Part shown: positions 21,669 to 30,078 of the stretch, piece by piece
How positions within the stretch are numbered: position 1 is the first letter of the stretch
Layout: each line of letters opens with the position of its first letter
Source of the DNA: Mogibacterium sp.
Lineage (GTDB): Bacteria > Bacillota > Clostridia > Peptostreptococcales > Anaerovoracaceae
Length of the DNA stretch: 49,182 nt
Assembly (NCBI GenBank): GCA_017433975.1
Contig: JAFRGD010000034.1
Span: 1 to 49,182, forward strand
Direction of reading: 5' to 3'
Position numbers and translations under genes: made by a program
The notes under the pieces: model-generated
What the model was told of the DNA's origin: nothing
The model's database searches: none
Seen by the model: only the letters and a program-made list of their open reading frames with translations

Positions 21669-23258
21669 CTACTCCTGATTCTTCACGGCGCTGACGTGAG
21701 GGCCGGCGGCGGCGATCGCAGGGTCCATGTCCGGGTATTTCTCGCTGAAGTTCTTTTCGAACATCCCGGCGAGGGCGATGGCCATCTCGTCGTAGGCTTC
21801 TTTGTCCTCCCACAGATTCCGCGGATTGAGCGTGAAAGGATCGACGCCCGGGCACGTCAGAGGGACGTCGATATTAAAAAGCGCATTATGAACGTATTCG
21901 ACGTTCTCGAGGCTGCCGTCGAGCGCCGCGGCGATGGTGTCGCGGTTCATCTTGAGGCTGATGCGGTGGCCGACGCCGTATTGGCCGCAGACCCAGCCCG
22001 TGTTGACCAGATATACGCTCGTTCCGTATTTGTCCATCTTTTCGCCGAGCATTTTCGCGTATTCCTCGGCACGGAGCGGCATGAACGGCTCTCCGAACAG
22101 GGCCGAGAAGGTCGGGACAGGCTCTTTGACGCCGCGCTCGGTCCCCTCGAGTTTGGACGTAAAGCCGGTGATGAACTGGTACATCGCAGCGCCCCTGGAA
22201 AGCCTTGCGATCGGCGGAAGCACGCCGAAGGCGTCCGCGGTCAGCATGAGGATCGCGTTCGGAATGTTGCCCTTGCCGCTTTCCGAGGCGTTCGGGATGA
22301 AGTCGATCGGATAGCCCACTCTGGTGTTTGCCGTGATCGTGGCGTCGTAGTAATCTGGCTTGTGCGAATACGGGTCGAGAACGAGGTTCTCGGTCACCGC
22401 GCCGAATTTCACCGCGTTGTAGATCTCCGGCTGCTCCACTGGATTCAGCCGGATGCACTTCGCGTAGCAGCCGCCTTCAATGTTGAAGACGCCGTCAGCC
22501 GACCAGCCGTGTTCGTCGTCGCCGATGAGGATGCGGTCCGGAACGGCGGAAAACGTGGTCTTGCCGGTGCCCGAAAGCCCGAAGAAGATCGCGGTCTCGC
22601 CGGTCTCGGGATCCATGTTGGCCGAGCAGTGCATCGGCAGGATGTCGTGCTCGACCGGCAGGACGTAGTTCATGATGGAGAAGATGGTCTTTTTGATCTC
22701 GCCAGCGTAAGCGGTTCCCGCGATGACTGCGTAGCGCGCCTCATAGTCGATGATGATCGCTGCTTCGGAATGGATGCCGAGCGCCTCGGCGTCGCATTTA
22801 TAGCCCGGCGCCGCCAGAATCGTATAGTCCGCATCGCCGAACTCCTTGAGCTCGTCGTCGGTCGGATGGATCAGTATGTTGCTGACGAACAGGTTCTGCC
22901 AGGCACATTCATTGACCACGCGGAACTTTTTGGTATACTTCCGGTCCGCGCCCGCAAAACCTTCGAACACGAAGATCTCTTTGCCGGACAGGTATTCGAT
23001 GACGCCGGCTTTGATTTTTTCGAAGATCTCCCGTGAGATCGGTCGGTTCACCTTGCCCCAGTGGATCTTGTCGTGGACGGCAGGGGAATCGACAAGGTAT
23101 TTGTCCTCCGGAGACCGTCCGGTGTATTTGCCCGTGTTGACCGCCAGGGCTCCCAGGTCGGTGAGGATGCCTTCGCCTCTCTCGATCGCCCTCTGTACCA
23201 GCCAGGCAGGGCTTTGGTTGCGGTGCACTGTGGATGTGTTGATTCCTTCGATATTCAT
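21669..23258 (-). CDS. pckA: Phosphoenolpyruvate carboxykinase (ATP)
   Basis: A 529-residue ATP-dependent PEPCK interconverting oxaloacetate plus ATP and PEP plus CO2. Motifs: TGKYTGRSP, the kinase-1a loop GLSGTGKTT (227-235), kinase-2 LIGDDEHGW (244-252), NIEGGCYAKCI, TRVGYPIDFIPNA and RISLKMNRDT. Monocistronic; GGAG lies just upstream of ATG 23258 and the promoter should lie in the 63 bp before aroQ. In fermenting anaerobes this enzyme often runs towards oxaloacetate for CO2 fixation; direction cannot be read here. Confidence 0.97.
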   Translation of the reverse strand: MNIEGINTSTVHRNQSPAWLVQRAIERGEGILTDLGALAVNTGKYTGRSPEDKYLVDSPAVHDKIHWGKVNRPISREIFEKIKAGVIEYLSGKEIFVFEGFAGADRKYTKKFRVVNECAWQNLFVSNILIHPTDDELKEFGDADYTILAAPGYKCDAEALGIHSEAAIIIDYEARYAVIAGTAYAGEIKKTIFSIMNYVLPVEHDILPMHCSANMDPETGETAIFFGLSGTGKTTFSAVPDRILIGDDEHGWSADGVFNIEGGCYAKCIRLNPVEQPEIYNAVKFGAVTENLVLDPYSHKPDYYDATITANTRVGYPIDFIPNASESGKGNIPNAILMLTADAFGVLPPIARLSRGAAMYQFITGFTSKLEGTERGVKEPVPTFSALFGEPFMPLRAEEYAKMLGEKMDKYGTSVYLVNTGWVCGQYGVGHRISLKMNRDTIAAALDGSLENVEYVHNALFNIDVPLTCPGVDPFTLNPRNLWEDKEAYDEMAIALAGMFEKNFSEKYPDMDPAIAAAGPHVSAVKNQE

Positions 23259-23321
23259 GTTCGTCTCCTTATTTACCGATAAATTTTATTCGTATTTAAC
23301 TAGTTTGCGGTCGTTTCCGCA

Positions 23322-23756
23322 CTAATTTTCGCCTGTAAACGCCTCGAGCAAGTCGATGGCGTGGACGTATCCCGCGAAACCCTCGCCCATGACCGTCGCG
23401 ATGGCCGCTTCACGGATGTAGGAAAGCTGCCGGTACGGCTCCCGCTCCGACACGTCGGACAGGTGAACCTCGACCGTCGGGATGGACACCGCACGGACTG
23501 CGTCGAGCAGCGCGATGCTCGTGTGCGTGTATGCGCCCGGGTTGATCACGATTCCCTGGACGCCTTCATAATACGCCTGCTGAATGCGGTCCACAAGAGC
23601 GCCTTCGTGATTGGACTGAAAAAAGTCCAGATCATGGCTGCCCTTTGCCTCCTGAATGTATTTCACAAGGTCATCGTACGTTTCACTGCCGTAGATGTCC
23701 GGCTCGCGGATACCCAGCATGTTGAGGTTCGGTCCGTTGATCACCAGTATGTTCAT
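23322..23756 (-). CDS. aroQ: 3-dehydroquinate dehydratase, type II
   Basis: A 144-residue type II dehydroquinase (shikimate pathway step 3). Signatures: INGPNLNMLGIREPDIYG (lid loop with Arg and Tyr), SNHEGALVDRI, INPGAYTHTSIALLDA and VEVHLSDVSEREPYR. The start overlaps the stop of the aroE-aroK fusion by 4 bp (ATGA), so it is coupled and last in a three-gene aromatic operon. Confidence 0.96.
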   Translation of the reverse strand: MNILVINGPNLNMLGIREPDIYGSETYDDLVKYIQEAKGSHDLDFFQSNHEGALVDRIQQAYYEGVQGIVINPGAYTHTSIALLDAVRAVSIPTVEVHLSDVSEREPYRQLSYIREAAIATVMGEGFAGYVHAIDLLEAFTGEN

Positions 23757-25294
23757 TGCGCTTTTCCTCTCGTCTGTGTTGGTTCCGCGGTTCCCGCGAT
23801 CCGCTGCGCGCAGAGTGTCACATATTCGTCGACCTGCCGCTCGAGGCCGGCCGCGAAGTCGTTCAGATCTTTGTTGTACGACTGCATCCGCCCGTCCGCC
23901 GTGCGCGTCGCGCCGAAGCGCCGGTTGTTGACGACGACGAGGTCCGCAAGCGCTTCGTACGTCGCCTGCCGCTCTTCAAAGATCCGTTCGACGCCTTTGG
24001 CCTGGCTGATCGGACGGTCCCGCTGCGCAAGCATCTCGATCGGCCGGTTGAGATAGACCACGATGCCGTTCGACCGCATCGCCCGCCGGCTCACCGGGTC
24101 CATAACCGCGCCGCCGCCGGTCGCGATGACCGCCCCGTGTCCGGCGCAGGCGCGGCAGACCGCTTCCCGCTCTTTCTCACGGAAGTGCCGCTCGCCGCGG
24201 GCAGGGTCACGGATCACATTCGGAATCGGCTCGCCGAGGAGCTCTTCCGTCAGCCGATCCGTATCGATGAAGGTCCGCTGCATCAGCTTCGCGAGGCGCC
24301 GCGCGATCGAGCTCTTGCCGCTGCCCGGCATGCCGATGACGACGATGTTCAGCTGGTCTTTCAAGATGGTTGCTGCCGCCTGCGCGGCTGTGTCATGTAC
24401 GCCGCGCAGCGTGCGTTCTTTCGACGCGTCCCAGAGGTCCCTCGCCTGCATCGCCTGATAGATCAGCATGGACAGGCCCGAAACCGGCTCAGCGCCTGCC
24501 GCGGCGGCGTCCTGAAGGAACCGCGTCCGCAGCGGATTGTAAATCAAATCGATTGCGACAACTGTCTCTGGCGGAAACGCCTCCAGCGATTCCAGCGGTG
24601 ACTGCTCCGCCAGCGCCCCCATGCCGACCGGCGTCGCGTTCACGAGGACCGCCGGCGCAAAAGAAGTGAGCTCGTCATAGCCGAGAACCGGAATGTCGTC
24701 CTGCGCGGCTTGGGAAGCGTTCCGGGACACCAGGACGACCTCGCTGGCACCGAGGCGCCGGAGCCCTTCAGCCGCCGCGCTCGCCGCGCCGCCGGTCCCG
24801 AGGACCGCGGCGCGCCGCCCTTCGGCGCGGGCACGGCCGACCATCTGCACGAAGCCGTACAGGTCTGTATTGAACCCGGTCAGCGTCCCGTCGGCTTCGC
24901 GCCGGACTGTGTTGACCGCGCCGAGCGCGGCGGCCTCCTCCGACAAGCCGTCCAGAAGCTCCACGACCGTCCGCTTATACGGAACCGTCACGTTAAACCC
25001 GTCATACCGGGCGTCTGCCAATATGGACCGCAGCGCAGCTGCGTTTTCCGCCGCATCATTGGCTGGCGGCAAACTGATCAGGTCGTACTCATATGCACCG
25101 CCGGAGATCAGCCCGTGCACCACCTTGGAGTAGCTGCCGGACACGTCTCCGCCGAGCAACGCTCTCCGGCCTGCCGAGACCGGTGCCGCGTTCTTTTGAA
25201 CCGCGTTGCGGCCAGCCTTTGCTCCCTTGGAAGCCGCCTTGTGATACCGCCTCCGTTGGTTATTTTTCGTTTTATTCTTCTTACTTTGTCCCAT
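23753..25294 (-). CDS. Bifunctional shikimate dehydrogenase / shikimate kinase fusion
   Basis: A 513-residue fusion of shikimate pathway steps 4 and 5. Residues 1-40 are a Lys/Arg/Asn-rich basic tail. Residues 45-300 are AroE: LLGGDVSGSYSKVVH (the SxS shikimate site), NVTVPYK with catalytic Lys107, GAVNTV (Asn128) and GFNTDLYG (Asp144), the NADPH loop LGTGGAAS (165-172), NATPVGM. Residues 315-513 are AroK: GMPGSGKSS (321-329), FIDTD, FREKERE and ATGGGAV. ATG 25294 is used; longer in-frame extensions run back into aroC in another frame and look non-coding. It overlaps aroC by 14 bp and aroQ by 4 bp. The last ~50 residues (a C-terminal extension past the kinase) match nothing recognised. Confidence 0.92.
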   Translation of the reverse strand: MGQSKKNKTKNNQRRRYHKAASKGAKAGRNAVQKNAAPVSAGRRALLGGDVSGSYSKVVHGLISGGAYEYDLISLPPANDAAENAAALRSILADARYDGFNVTVPYKRTVVELLDGLSEEAAALGAVNTVRREADGTLTGFNTDLYGFVQMVGRARAEGRRAAVLGTGGAASAAAEGLRRLGASEVVLVSRNASQAAQDDIPVLGYDELTSFAPAVLVNATPVGMGALAEQSPLESLEAFPPETVVAIDLIYNPLRTRFLQDAAAAGAEPVSGLSMLIYQAMQARDLWDASKERTLRGVHDTAAQAAATILKDQLNIVVIGMPGSGKSSIARRLAKLMQRTFIDTDRLTEELLGEPIPNVIRDPARGERHFREKEREAVCRACAGHGAVIATGGGAVMDPVSRRAMRSNGIVVYLNRPIEMLAQRDRPISQAKGVERIFEERQATYEALADLVVVNNRRFGATRTADGRMQSYNKDLNDFAAGLERQVDEYVTLCAQRIAGTAEPTQTRGKAQ

Positions 25295-26444
25295 GCGTCC
25301 TATTTTCATACAAGAGGCGGTCCAGCACCGCGACCGCAGCCGCGGCCTCCACCACAGGCACCGCCCGCGGAACGATGCACACATCGTGCCGCCCCGTCCC
25401 CCGTACGGTCGTCTCCTGCATCGTTCCGACGTCAACGGTCCGTTGCTCCGTTGCGATGGTCGGAACCGGCTTGAACGCCACGCGAAAGACGATGTCCGCC
25501 CCCGTCGTGATTCCGCCCGAAAGCCCGCCGCAATGGTTCGTCACCGTCACGGGAACCCCGTCGCGCAGAACGATATCATCGTTATTCTCTAAGCCCGTCA
25601 TCCGCGCGGCCGCGAAGCCCGCGCCGAATTCCAGCCCTTTGACCGCCGGAATCGCAAAGACCGCGCTCGCGATATCGCGTTCCAGTCCGTCAAAAAGCGC
25701 GTCGCCGACGCCCGCCGGCATGCCGCAGACCCTGCACTCGACGATTCCGCCGAGCGAATCGCCTGCAGCGCGGGCCGCTTCGATCCGGTCTATGATCCAC
25801 TCTGCGGCGTCCGGCCCGCCATTCGAACCGCATGCGATCCCGCCGATCTCCACAGCAGCCGCCTGAACCGTAATTCCGCGCCGCGCGAGAATTTGCTTTG
25901 CGATTCCGCCGGCGATGCAGAGCGGCGCGGTCATCCGCCCGGAGTGCCGGCCGCCGCCCGGCTGCAGCCCCTCAAGTCCGTACTTGAGGAATGCGCCGAG
26001 GTCCGCATGCCCCGGCCGGAGCACCGTCCGGAGCGCGTCGTAATCGCCAGGCCGCGCGTCAACATTCCGGATGTACGCGTCCAGCGGCTCGCCCGTCGTC
26101 ACGACAGTTTGCTCCGAACCCGTTAAACGGTCGTCGCCCGAACCCGCCGCAACACGCACGCCGCTTCGGAACACGACGTCATCCGGCTCCCGCCTCGTTG
26201 TCGCTGAAAACCCCGCAATCGCCTGCTCCACTTCACCCGCATTGCTCACAACCGTCGTCGCAAGTCCGGCAATCGCATCCGTCGCCGCAGCGCCAGCCGC
26301 TCCCGGTACGCGCCGCGCCAGGAACGCAGCGAGCGCAGCGCGGTCGATCTCCTCCCCCGCCGGGAGCCCCTCGATCACGACGCCGACCGCATCTGCATGC
26401 GACGCTCCGTAGATATCAATTTGAATCGCGTTTCTGAACTTCAC
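25281..26444 (-). CDS. aroC: Chorismate synthase, divergent type
   Basis: Converts EPSP to chorismate with reduced FMN. Motifs: IYGASHADAVGVVIEGLPAG, VLRPGHADLGAFLKYG, GGGRHSGRMTAPLCIAGGIAKQIL, ENNDDI and NHCGGLSGGITTGADIVFRVAFKP. Compared with the common form (GESHG, RGGGRSSGRETA) several conserved positions differ (ASHAD, QPGGGRHSGRMTA), as in a divergent clostridial branch. A longer frame starts at ATG 26465, but GAGGG sits before GTG 26444, which gives the usual MKF...N start close to the FMN domain, so GTG is preferred. First gene of aroC-aroEK-aroQ. aroA, aroB and aroF/G are not in the window. Confidence 0.9.
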   Translation of the reverse strand: MKFRNAIQIDIYGASHADAVGVVIEGLPAGEEIDRAALAAFLARRVPGAAGAAATDAIAGLATTVVSNAGEVEQAIAGFSATTRREPDDVVFRSGVRVAAGSGDDRLTGSEQTVVTTGEPLDAYIRNVDARPGDYDALRTVLRPGHADLGAFLKYGLEGLQPGGGRHSGRMTAPLCIAGGIAKQILARRGITVQAAAVEIGGIACGSNGGPDAAEWIIDRIEAARAAGDSLGGIVECRVCGMPAGVGDALFDGLERDIASAVFAIPAVKGLEFGAGFAAARMTGLENNDDIVLRDGVPVTVTNHCGGLSGGITTGADIVFRVAFKPVPTIATEQRTVDVGTMQETTVRGTGRHDVCIVPRAVPVVEAAAAVAVLDRLLYENRTHGTK

Positions 26445-26465
26445 AAAGTCCCTCTTCCTTATCAT

Positions 26466-26493
26466 AAAGAATGGAAGCCAGCGGCTTCCATTC
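26466..26493 (-). terminator. Hairpin between rpoZ and aroC
   Basis: Perfect 11-bp arms GAATGGAAGCC / GGCTTCCATTC around a 3-nt loop are followed on the minus strand only by TTTAT, a weak U-tract. It ends the gmk-rpoZ transcript at least partly; some read-through into the aro genes is possible. Confidence 0.65.
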
Positions 26494-26517
26494 CGGGTCT
26501 CGTTGGTGTTTAAATTG

Positions 26518-26856
26518 TTATGCCTCTACTGCCTCCGCCGGCGCATCTTCTTCAACGTTCTCTGCCGGCGCATCTTCTGCAACATCCTCCGCCGGAGCCG
26601 CTTCCTCCGTGGCCTCGGCCGACGCCTCTTCTACTGTTTCTTCTTCCGGCTCTGCCGGCTTTTCGACTCTCTTATATGTAATCAGGTCCTCCGCGATCTC
26701 GTGCGCGGCAAGCGAAACCGGACGGTCGACTTCGAAGTCCGTCAAGACCGGTTTGTGCGCGATGATGTCGCGGGCGCGCTTTGCGGTCAGGATGACCAGC
26801 GTGTACCTGCTGTCTGCCTTCTCTTTGAGTTCGTTCATCGATGGATAAAGTAACAT
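26518..26856 (-). CDS. rpoZ: RNA polymerase omega subunit with acidic tail
   Basis: Residues 1-64 are omega (MLLYPSMNELKEKADSRYTL, VILTAKRARDI, AAHEIAEDLI), a small subunit that helps RNA polymerase assembly. Residues 65-112 are a Glu/Ala/Pro-rich repetitive tail (AEDVAEDAPAENVEEDAPAEAVEA) not present in most omegas, nearly doubling the usual ~65-70 residues. It follows gmk by 26 bp, the standard gmk-rpoZ order. Confidence 0.9.
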   Translation of the reverse strand: MLLYPSMNELKEKADSRYTLVILTAKRARDIIAHKPVLTDFEVDRPVSLAAHEIAEDLITYKRVEKPAEPEEETVEEASAEATEEAAPAEDVAEDAPAENVEEDAPAEAVEA

Positions 26857-26882
26857 CCCACTATTCCTCCTGTAAATCTATA

Positions 26883-27509
26883 TCAGTTCGTCTCGTTCTC
26901 GTACTGCCGGATGATCGGGCTGACCCGCTCCGGCACCTCGCAGTTCTCCGCCCGTACGATGGCGAGCGCGTCTGCCACGGCGACGTCGAGATCGTCGTTA
27001 ATTATGTAATACTCGTACTCTCCGACCAGCTTGATCTCGTTGAGCGCGCCGGCCAGCCGCTTGTCGATGACGTCCGCGGCGTCCGCGTTGCGGCCGATGA
27101 TCCGCTCGCGCAGTACCTTGAGGCTCGGCGGCAGGATGAAGATCATCACCGCCTCCGGATAGGCCGCCTTGACCTGCAGGCCGCCCTGGACGTCGATGTC
27201 GAGATACACGTCCCTGCCGCGGTCCAGCCGCCGCAGCACCTCGTCCTTTGGCGTCCCGTACATGTGCTCAAAAACCACCGCGTGCTCGAGGAAGTTGTCC
27301 CGCTCGATGTTCAACAGAAACTCCTCCTCCGTCACAAAGTAGTATTCCTTGCCGTGCGTCTCGCCCGGCCGAGGGCTCCGCGTCGTCATCGAGATGGAGA
27401 AGTCCCCCTCGACCTCCTGCAGCACCCTGGACAGGATCGTGCCCTTGCCGACGCCGGACGGTCCCGAAATGACGAAAAGTTTTCCCTTTTGCTTGAATGA
27501 CTTTGCCAT
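26883..27509 (-). CDS. gmk: Guanylate kinase
   Basis: Phosphorylates GMP to GDP. KLFVISGPSGVGKGTI (P-loop), SMTTRSPRPGETHGKEYYFV (GMP binding), EHAVVFEHMYGTP, DIDVQGG and PPSLKVLRERI are all present. A TTG 39 bp further upstream is in frame, but it lies right at the probable transcription start, so ATG 27509 (208 residues, family-typical length) is preferred. The operon runs gmk-rpoZ from its own promoter downstream of yicC. Confidence 0.95.
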   Translation of the reverse strand: MAKSFKQKGKLFVISGPSGVGKGTILSRVLQEVEGDFSISMTTRSPRPGETHGKEYYFVTEEEFLLNIERDNFLEHAVVFEHMYGTPKDEVLRRLDRGRDVYLDIDVQGGLQVKAAYPEAVMIFILPPSLKVLRERIIGRNADAADVIDKRLAGALNEIKLVGEYEYYIINDDLDVAVADALAIVRAENCEVPERVSPIIRQYENETN

Positions 27510-27551
27510 GAAATCCGCCTGCCTCCGATGCACCGTCTGATTTGACAATGT

Positions 27552-27560
27552 ATTATATCA
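27552..27560 (-). promoter_or_regulatory. Extended -10 promoter of gmk-rpoZ
   Basis: On the minus strand TGA-TATAAT lies between the yicC stop and gmk. The -35 position reads TGGCAC, weak, as expected with a TG extension. Transcription would start near 27545. Confidence 0.6.
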
Positions 27561-27584
27561 CAACTCCGCGGTCTGTGCCACCGG

Positions 27585-28475
27585 TTATTCGATGTTCTGC
27601 ACCTGTTCGCGGATTTTCTCGATCTCCGCCTTGAGGTCGAGCATCATCGAAGTGATCGCGCCGTCGTTGGACTTGGACCCGATGGTGTTGGCTTCGCGGT
27701 TCATCTCCTGGATCAGAAAGTCCATTTTTTTGCCGATGGCCGGCTCCGTTCCATTGAGGTACGAGCGCATCTGCGCGATGTGGCTACCGAGGCGGACGAG
27801 CTCCTCCGTGATGTTTGCCTTATCCGCAAAAATCGCAGCCTCGAGGAGGATCCGCTCCGCCGGGACCTCGATGGCGTCCCCGACCAGCTCTTTGATCCGG
27901 TCGCGCATCTTGTCCGCGTACTCCTGCTGGATCTGCGGCGCCCGCTCCGCGATCACGTCCTTGATCCGCTCCACCGTGTCGGTGCGCTGTGCGAGGTCCT
28001 CCGCGAGCTTCGTGCCTTCGACTTCACGCATGTGCGTGATGTTGTCGAGTGCGATCCCCGTCGGAATCAGCAGCGTCCGTATGATCTCCTCTTCATCGTC
28101 TGAAATCGGTGCAGCCTTGATGACGTCCGGCATCCCCGCGAGGATCCGGAGGTAGCTCTCGCGATTGTCCCCGAGGTCGAACGCCTCCTCGAGCGCCCGG
28201 AGCGCCGCGTAATATTTTTCCGCCGCGTCCCGGTTCAGCCGGACCTCCGTCTCCGACTCGCCGAAGTTGTCCACCATCACGGAGACCTCGATCTTGCCGC
28301 GGATCAGGCGTTCCTTGACCGCCGCTTTGATGCGCTCCTCCGCAAACGAATACCGCCGCGGCATCTTGACGTAAATGTCGCAATACCGGTGATTGACCGA
28401 TTTGATCTCGACCGTAATCGTTTTCTTCCCGTCGGAATACTCGCCCCGGCCGAAGCCCGTCATGCTCCTGAACAT
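27585..28475 (-). CDS. YicC/YloC family endoribonuclease
   Basis: A 296-residue member of the YicC family, recently shown in E. coli and Bacillus to be endoribonucleases affecting RNA turnover. The N-terminus MFRSMTGFGRGEYSDG, SVNHRYCDIYVKMPRRY, and the C-terminal MDFLIQEMNREANTIGSKSNDG are the family signature. The ribosome-binding site GGAGG precedes ATG 28475. It is upstream of gmk, the common Firmicute order yicC-gmk-rpoZ, and 22 bp after the zinc-ribbon gene. Confidence 0.94.
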   Translation of the reverse strand: MFRSMTGFGRGEYSDGKKTITVEIKSVNHRYCDIYVKMPRRYSFAEERIKAAVKERLIRGKIEVSVMVDNFGESETEVRLNRDAAEKYYAALRALEEAFDLGDNRESYLRILAGMPDVIKAAPISDDEEEIIRTLLIPTGIALDNITHMREVEGTKLAEDLAQRTDTVERIKDVIAERAPQIQQEYADKMRDRIKELVGDAIEVPAERILLEAAIFADKANITEELVRLGSHIAQMRSYLNGTEPAIGKKMDFLIQEMNREANTIGSKSNDGAITSMMLDLKAEIEKIREQVQNIE

Positions 28476-28497
28476 GTTGCCTCCAAAAGTTTACTCT

Positions 28498-29682
28498 TTA
28501 TCCGAAAAGCTTTGAAAAACGCGTCTCTGACCTGTATTCGTAAACGACCCGGACGACCGCGTCATCGTCCTCCTCAAACCGCGCTTCCACCGCGGTGACG
28601 TTCCCGTGACTGTCTTTCTCTACCGGCGTGAAGTTGAACGTATACTCGTCGTAGTCGCGTGAAATCGTCCATGCTGTCAGAATGTGGTTGGCGTCATATT
28701 GCTCATCAAAGCTGTAAGCCGACCGGCTGTCCGAATACCGCGCTGATTTTGAAATCATGACGTTCCGTTCGTCGCTGATGATATTGATATCGCAGACGTC
28801 ATTATAATAGTGCTCCCGGACGATGATATTGTTATTTACAGTATATTCGTTGGTCAGCGGATCGTCGTCGTCCGTTTCCCGCAGCGTCGCGGTGTAGCCG
28901 CTGCCCTGCTTTGTCAGATTGATCCGTTCTTCGATATAGTCGTCGTCCCAGCCCGGCGTCTTTTCCACCATGCGGGTCAGACACCCGTCGCTGTCATACT
29001 CAAAGTAATCGACGCAGTCCGGGTCCGACTTGCCACCCCAGTACTTTGCAGTCATCCTGCCCTGGTCATCGTACTCGTAATAGTACGTCCGCTGTCCGAG
29101 GCCCATGCTCTCGTATTCCGTCTGCGAGACGATCAGGTTGTCTTCGTTGTAGTCTCGGCTGAAGAACCGTTCGGTCTCCCCGTCTTCGACGACGAGCCAG
29201 GCCTCATGGCTGAGCGAATAGATCGGCCGCGTCAGGAAAAACACCGCCAGCGCGATCAAAGCGACCGGAATCGCGAGCAGCCAGAGCTTCCGGCCCTTCG
29301 GCTTGGCCGGCGCGGCTTGTCCGACCGGCGGGACCGGGGTCGCGTACCCGCCCGCAGTGTCATACCCGCCCTGTGCAGGGGCCGCCGGGGCCGGTTCATA
29401 GGACCGGACTGAGGCCCCCGGGGCCGGTTCATAGGACCGGACCGGGGCCGCCGGGGCCGGTTCATAGGACCGGACTGAGGCCCCCGGAGCAGTGTGATAA
29501 ACCGGCTGGCTGACCGGTTGGTTGACCGGCTGGCTGACCGGTTGGTTGACCGGTTGGCTGACCGGTTGGTTGACCGGTTGACTGGCCGCAGGCTGCACTG
29601 CATCATCGGTCTGCTTCGCCCCGCAGTACGGACAGAACACGTCACCGTCGTCAATGGTCTTTCCACATTTCCAACAATACAT
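28498..29682 (-). CDS. Zinc-ribbon membrane protein with Pro-rich tandem repeats
   Basis: A 394-residue protein of unknown function. Order: N-terminal zinc ribbon (CWKCG at 3-7, CPYCG at 17-21), a low-complexity region made of QPVN/QPVS tetrapeptides then three copies of an 11-residue SYEPAPxAxVR unit, a Lys-Arg pair and one membrane segment (about 131-150), then a C-terminal domain of ~240 residues. That domain has several Tyr/Asp-rich strands (YYYEYDDQGRMTAKYWG, YFEYDSDGCLTRM, VRVVYEYRS) resembling YD/Rhs-like or MORN-like beta repeats. Topology prediction: zinc ribbon inside, beta domain outside. AAGGAG precedes ATG 29682. Confidence 0.8.
   Translation of the reverse strand: MYCWKCGKTIDDGDVFCPYCGAKQTDDAVQPAASQPVNQPVSQPVNQPVSQPVNQPVSQPVYHTAPGASVRSYEPAPAAPVRSYEPAPGASVRSYEPAPAAPAQGGYDTAGGYATPVPPVGQAAPAKPKGRKLWLLAIPVALIALAVFFLTRPIYSLSHEAWLVVEDGETERFFSRDYNEDNLIVSQTEYESMGLGQRTYYYEYDDQGRMTAKYWGGKSDPDCVDYFEYDSDGCLTRMVEKTPGWDDDYIEERINLTKQGSGYTATLRETDDDDPLTNEYTVNNNIIVREHYYNDVCDINIISDERNVMISKSARYSDSRSAYSFDEQYDANHILTAWTISRDYDEYTFNFTPVEKDSHGNVTAVEARFEEDDDAVVRVVYEYRSETRFSKLFG
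29391..29489 (-). repeat. 33-bp tandem repeat, three copies
   Basis: Units beginning CCGGTTCATA recur at 29391, 29424 and 29457, in frame, encoding the 11-residue SYEPAPxAxVR repeat of the zinc-ribbon protein. Copies 1 and 3 are nearly identical, copy 2 differs at a few bases, suggesting recent slippage or recombination. Confidence 0.9.
29501..29584 (-). repeat. 12/24-bp tandem repeat, about 3.5 copies of the 24-bp unit
   Basis: ACCGGCTGGCTG/ACCGGTTGGTTG-type 12-mers alternate over about 84 bp, in frame, encoding QPVNQPVS. Copy number probably varies between strains. Confidence 0.9.
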
Positions 29683-30078
29683 ATCGTTACTCCTTTCCGG
29701 ACGCTTTTAATATAATAACACGCAGTATCGGCCTTTGTCGAGGTCTTGGTCATCACAATTCATACATCTGCCGGTGCGCCCGACTGGTATAACGTTCACA
29801 TTTCCTGACTTTTGCAGGAAATCTCATCGAAAGTAAGTAATTCTTTCAACCCGGAATTGGTTTTCATATGCCTTTATCTCTTTTGTGGGCACGGTTTTTC
29901 AAAATCTCTTCGCAAATTGAAGAGATTTCTCAAAGGAGCCCGCTTTTTTTGATGCAACCCAGAAAGAAATCGGCTATCTTGAAGAATTGATTACTGACTT
30001 TTATCCGGGGAGAGTCGGAAATCAGTAAAACTGAGCTCTTCCGCTAATTTGCGCGATTCCTTCCCACTTCATAAAGTG
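29683..30078. other. Gene-free stretch with two inverted repeats
   Basis: Between the divergent zinc-ribbon gene and rqcH lie about 400 bp, more AT-rich than the surroundings. It holds a perfect 8-bp inverted repeat ATTTCCTG/CAGGAAAT at 29800-29822, a perfect 10-bp one AAATCTCTTC/GAAGAGATTT at 29902-29928 (7-nt loop), and a 26-codon open stretch on the plus strand ending at a TAA near 30028 whose codons (29951 on) read like coding sequence (ATQKEIGYLEELI) but lack a start. It may be a gene remnant. No RNA family or known gene was recognised. A promoter for the zinc-ribbon gene (TGT-TATTAT around 29710-29720, minus) is possible. Confidence 0.5.

Noticed and set aside
29391..29584. CRISPR-like array
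   Set aside because: The repeats are contiguous, without unique spacers, and lie in frame within a gene.
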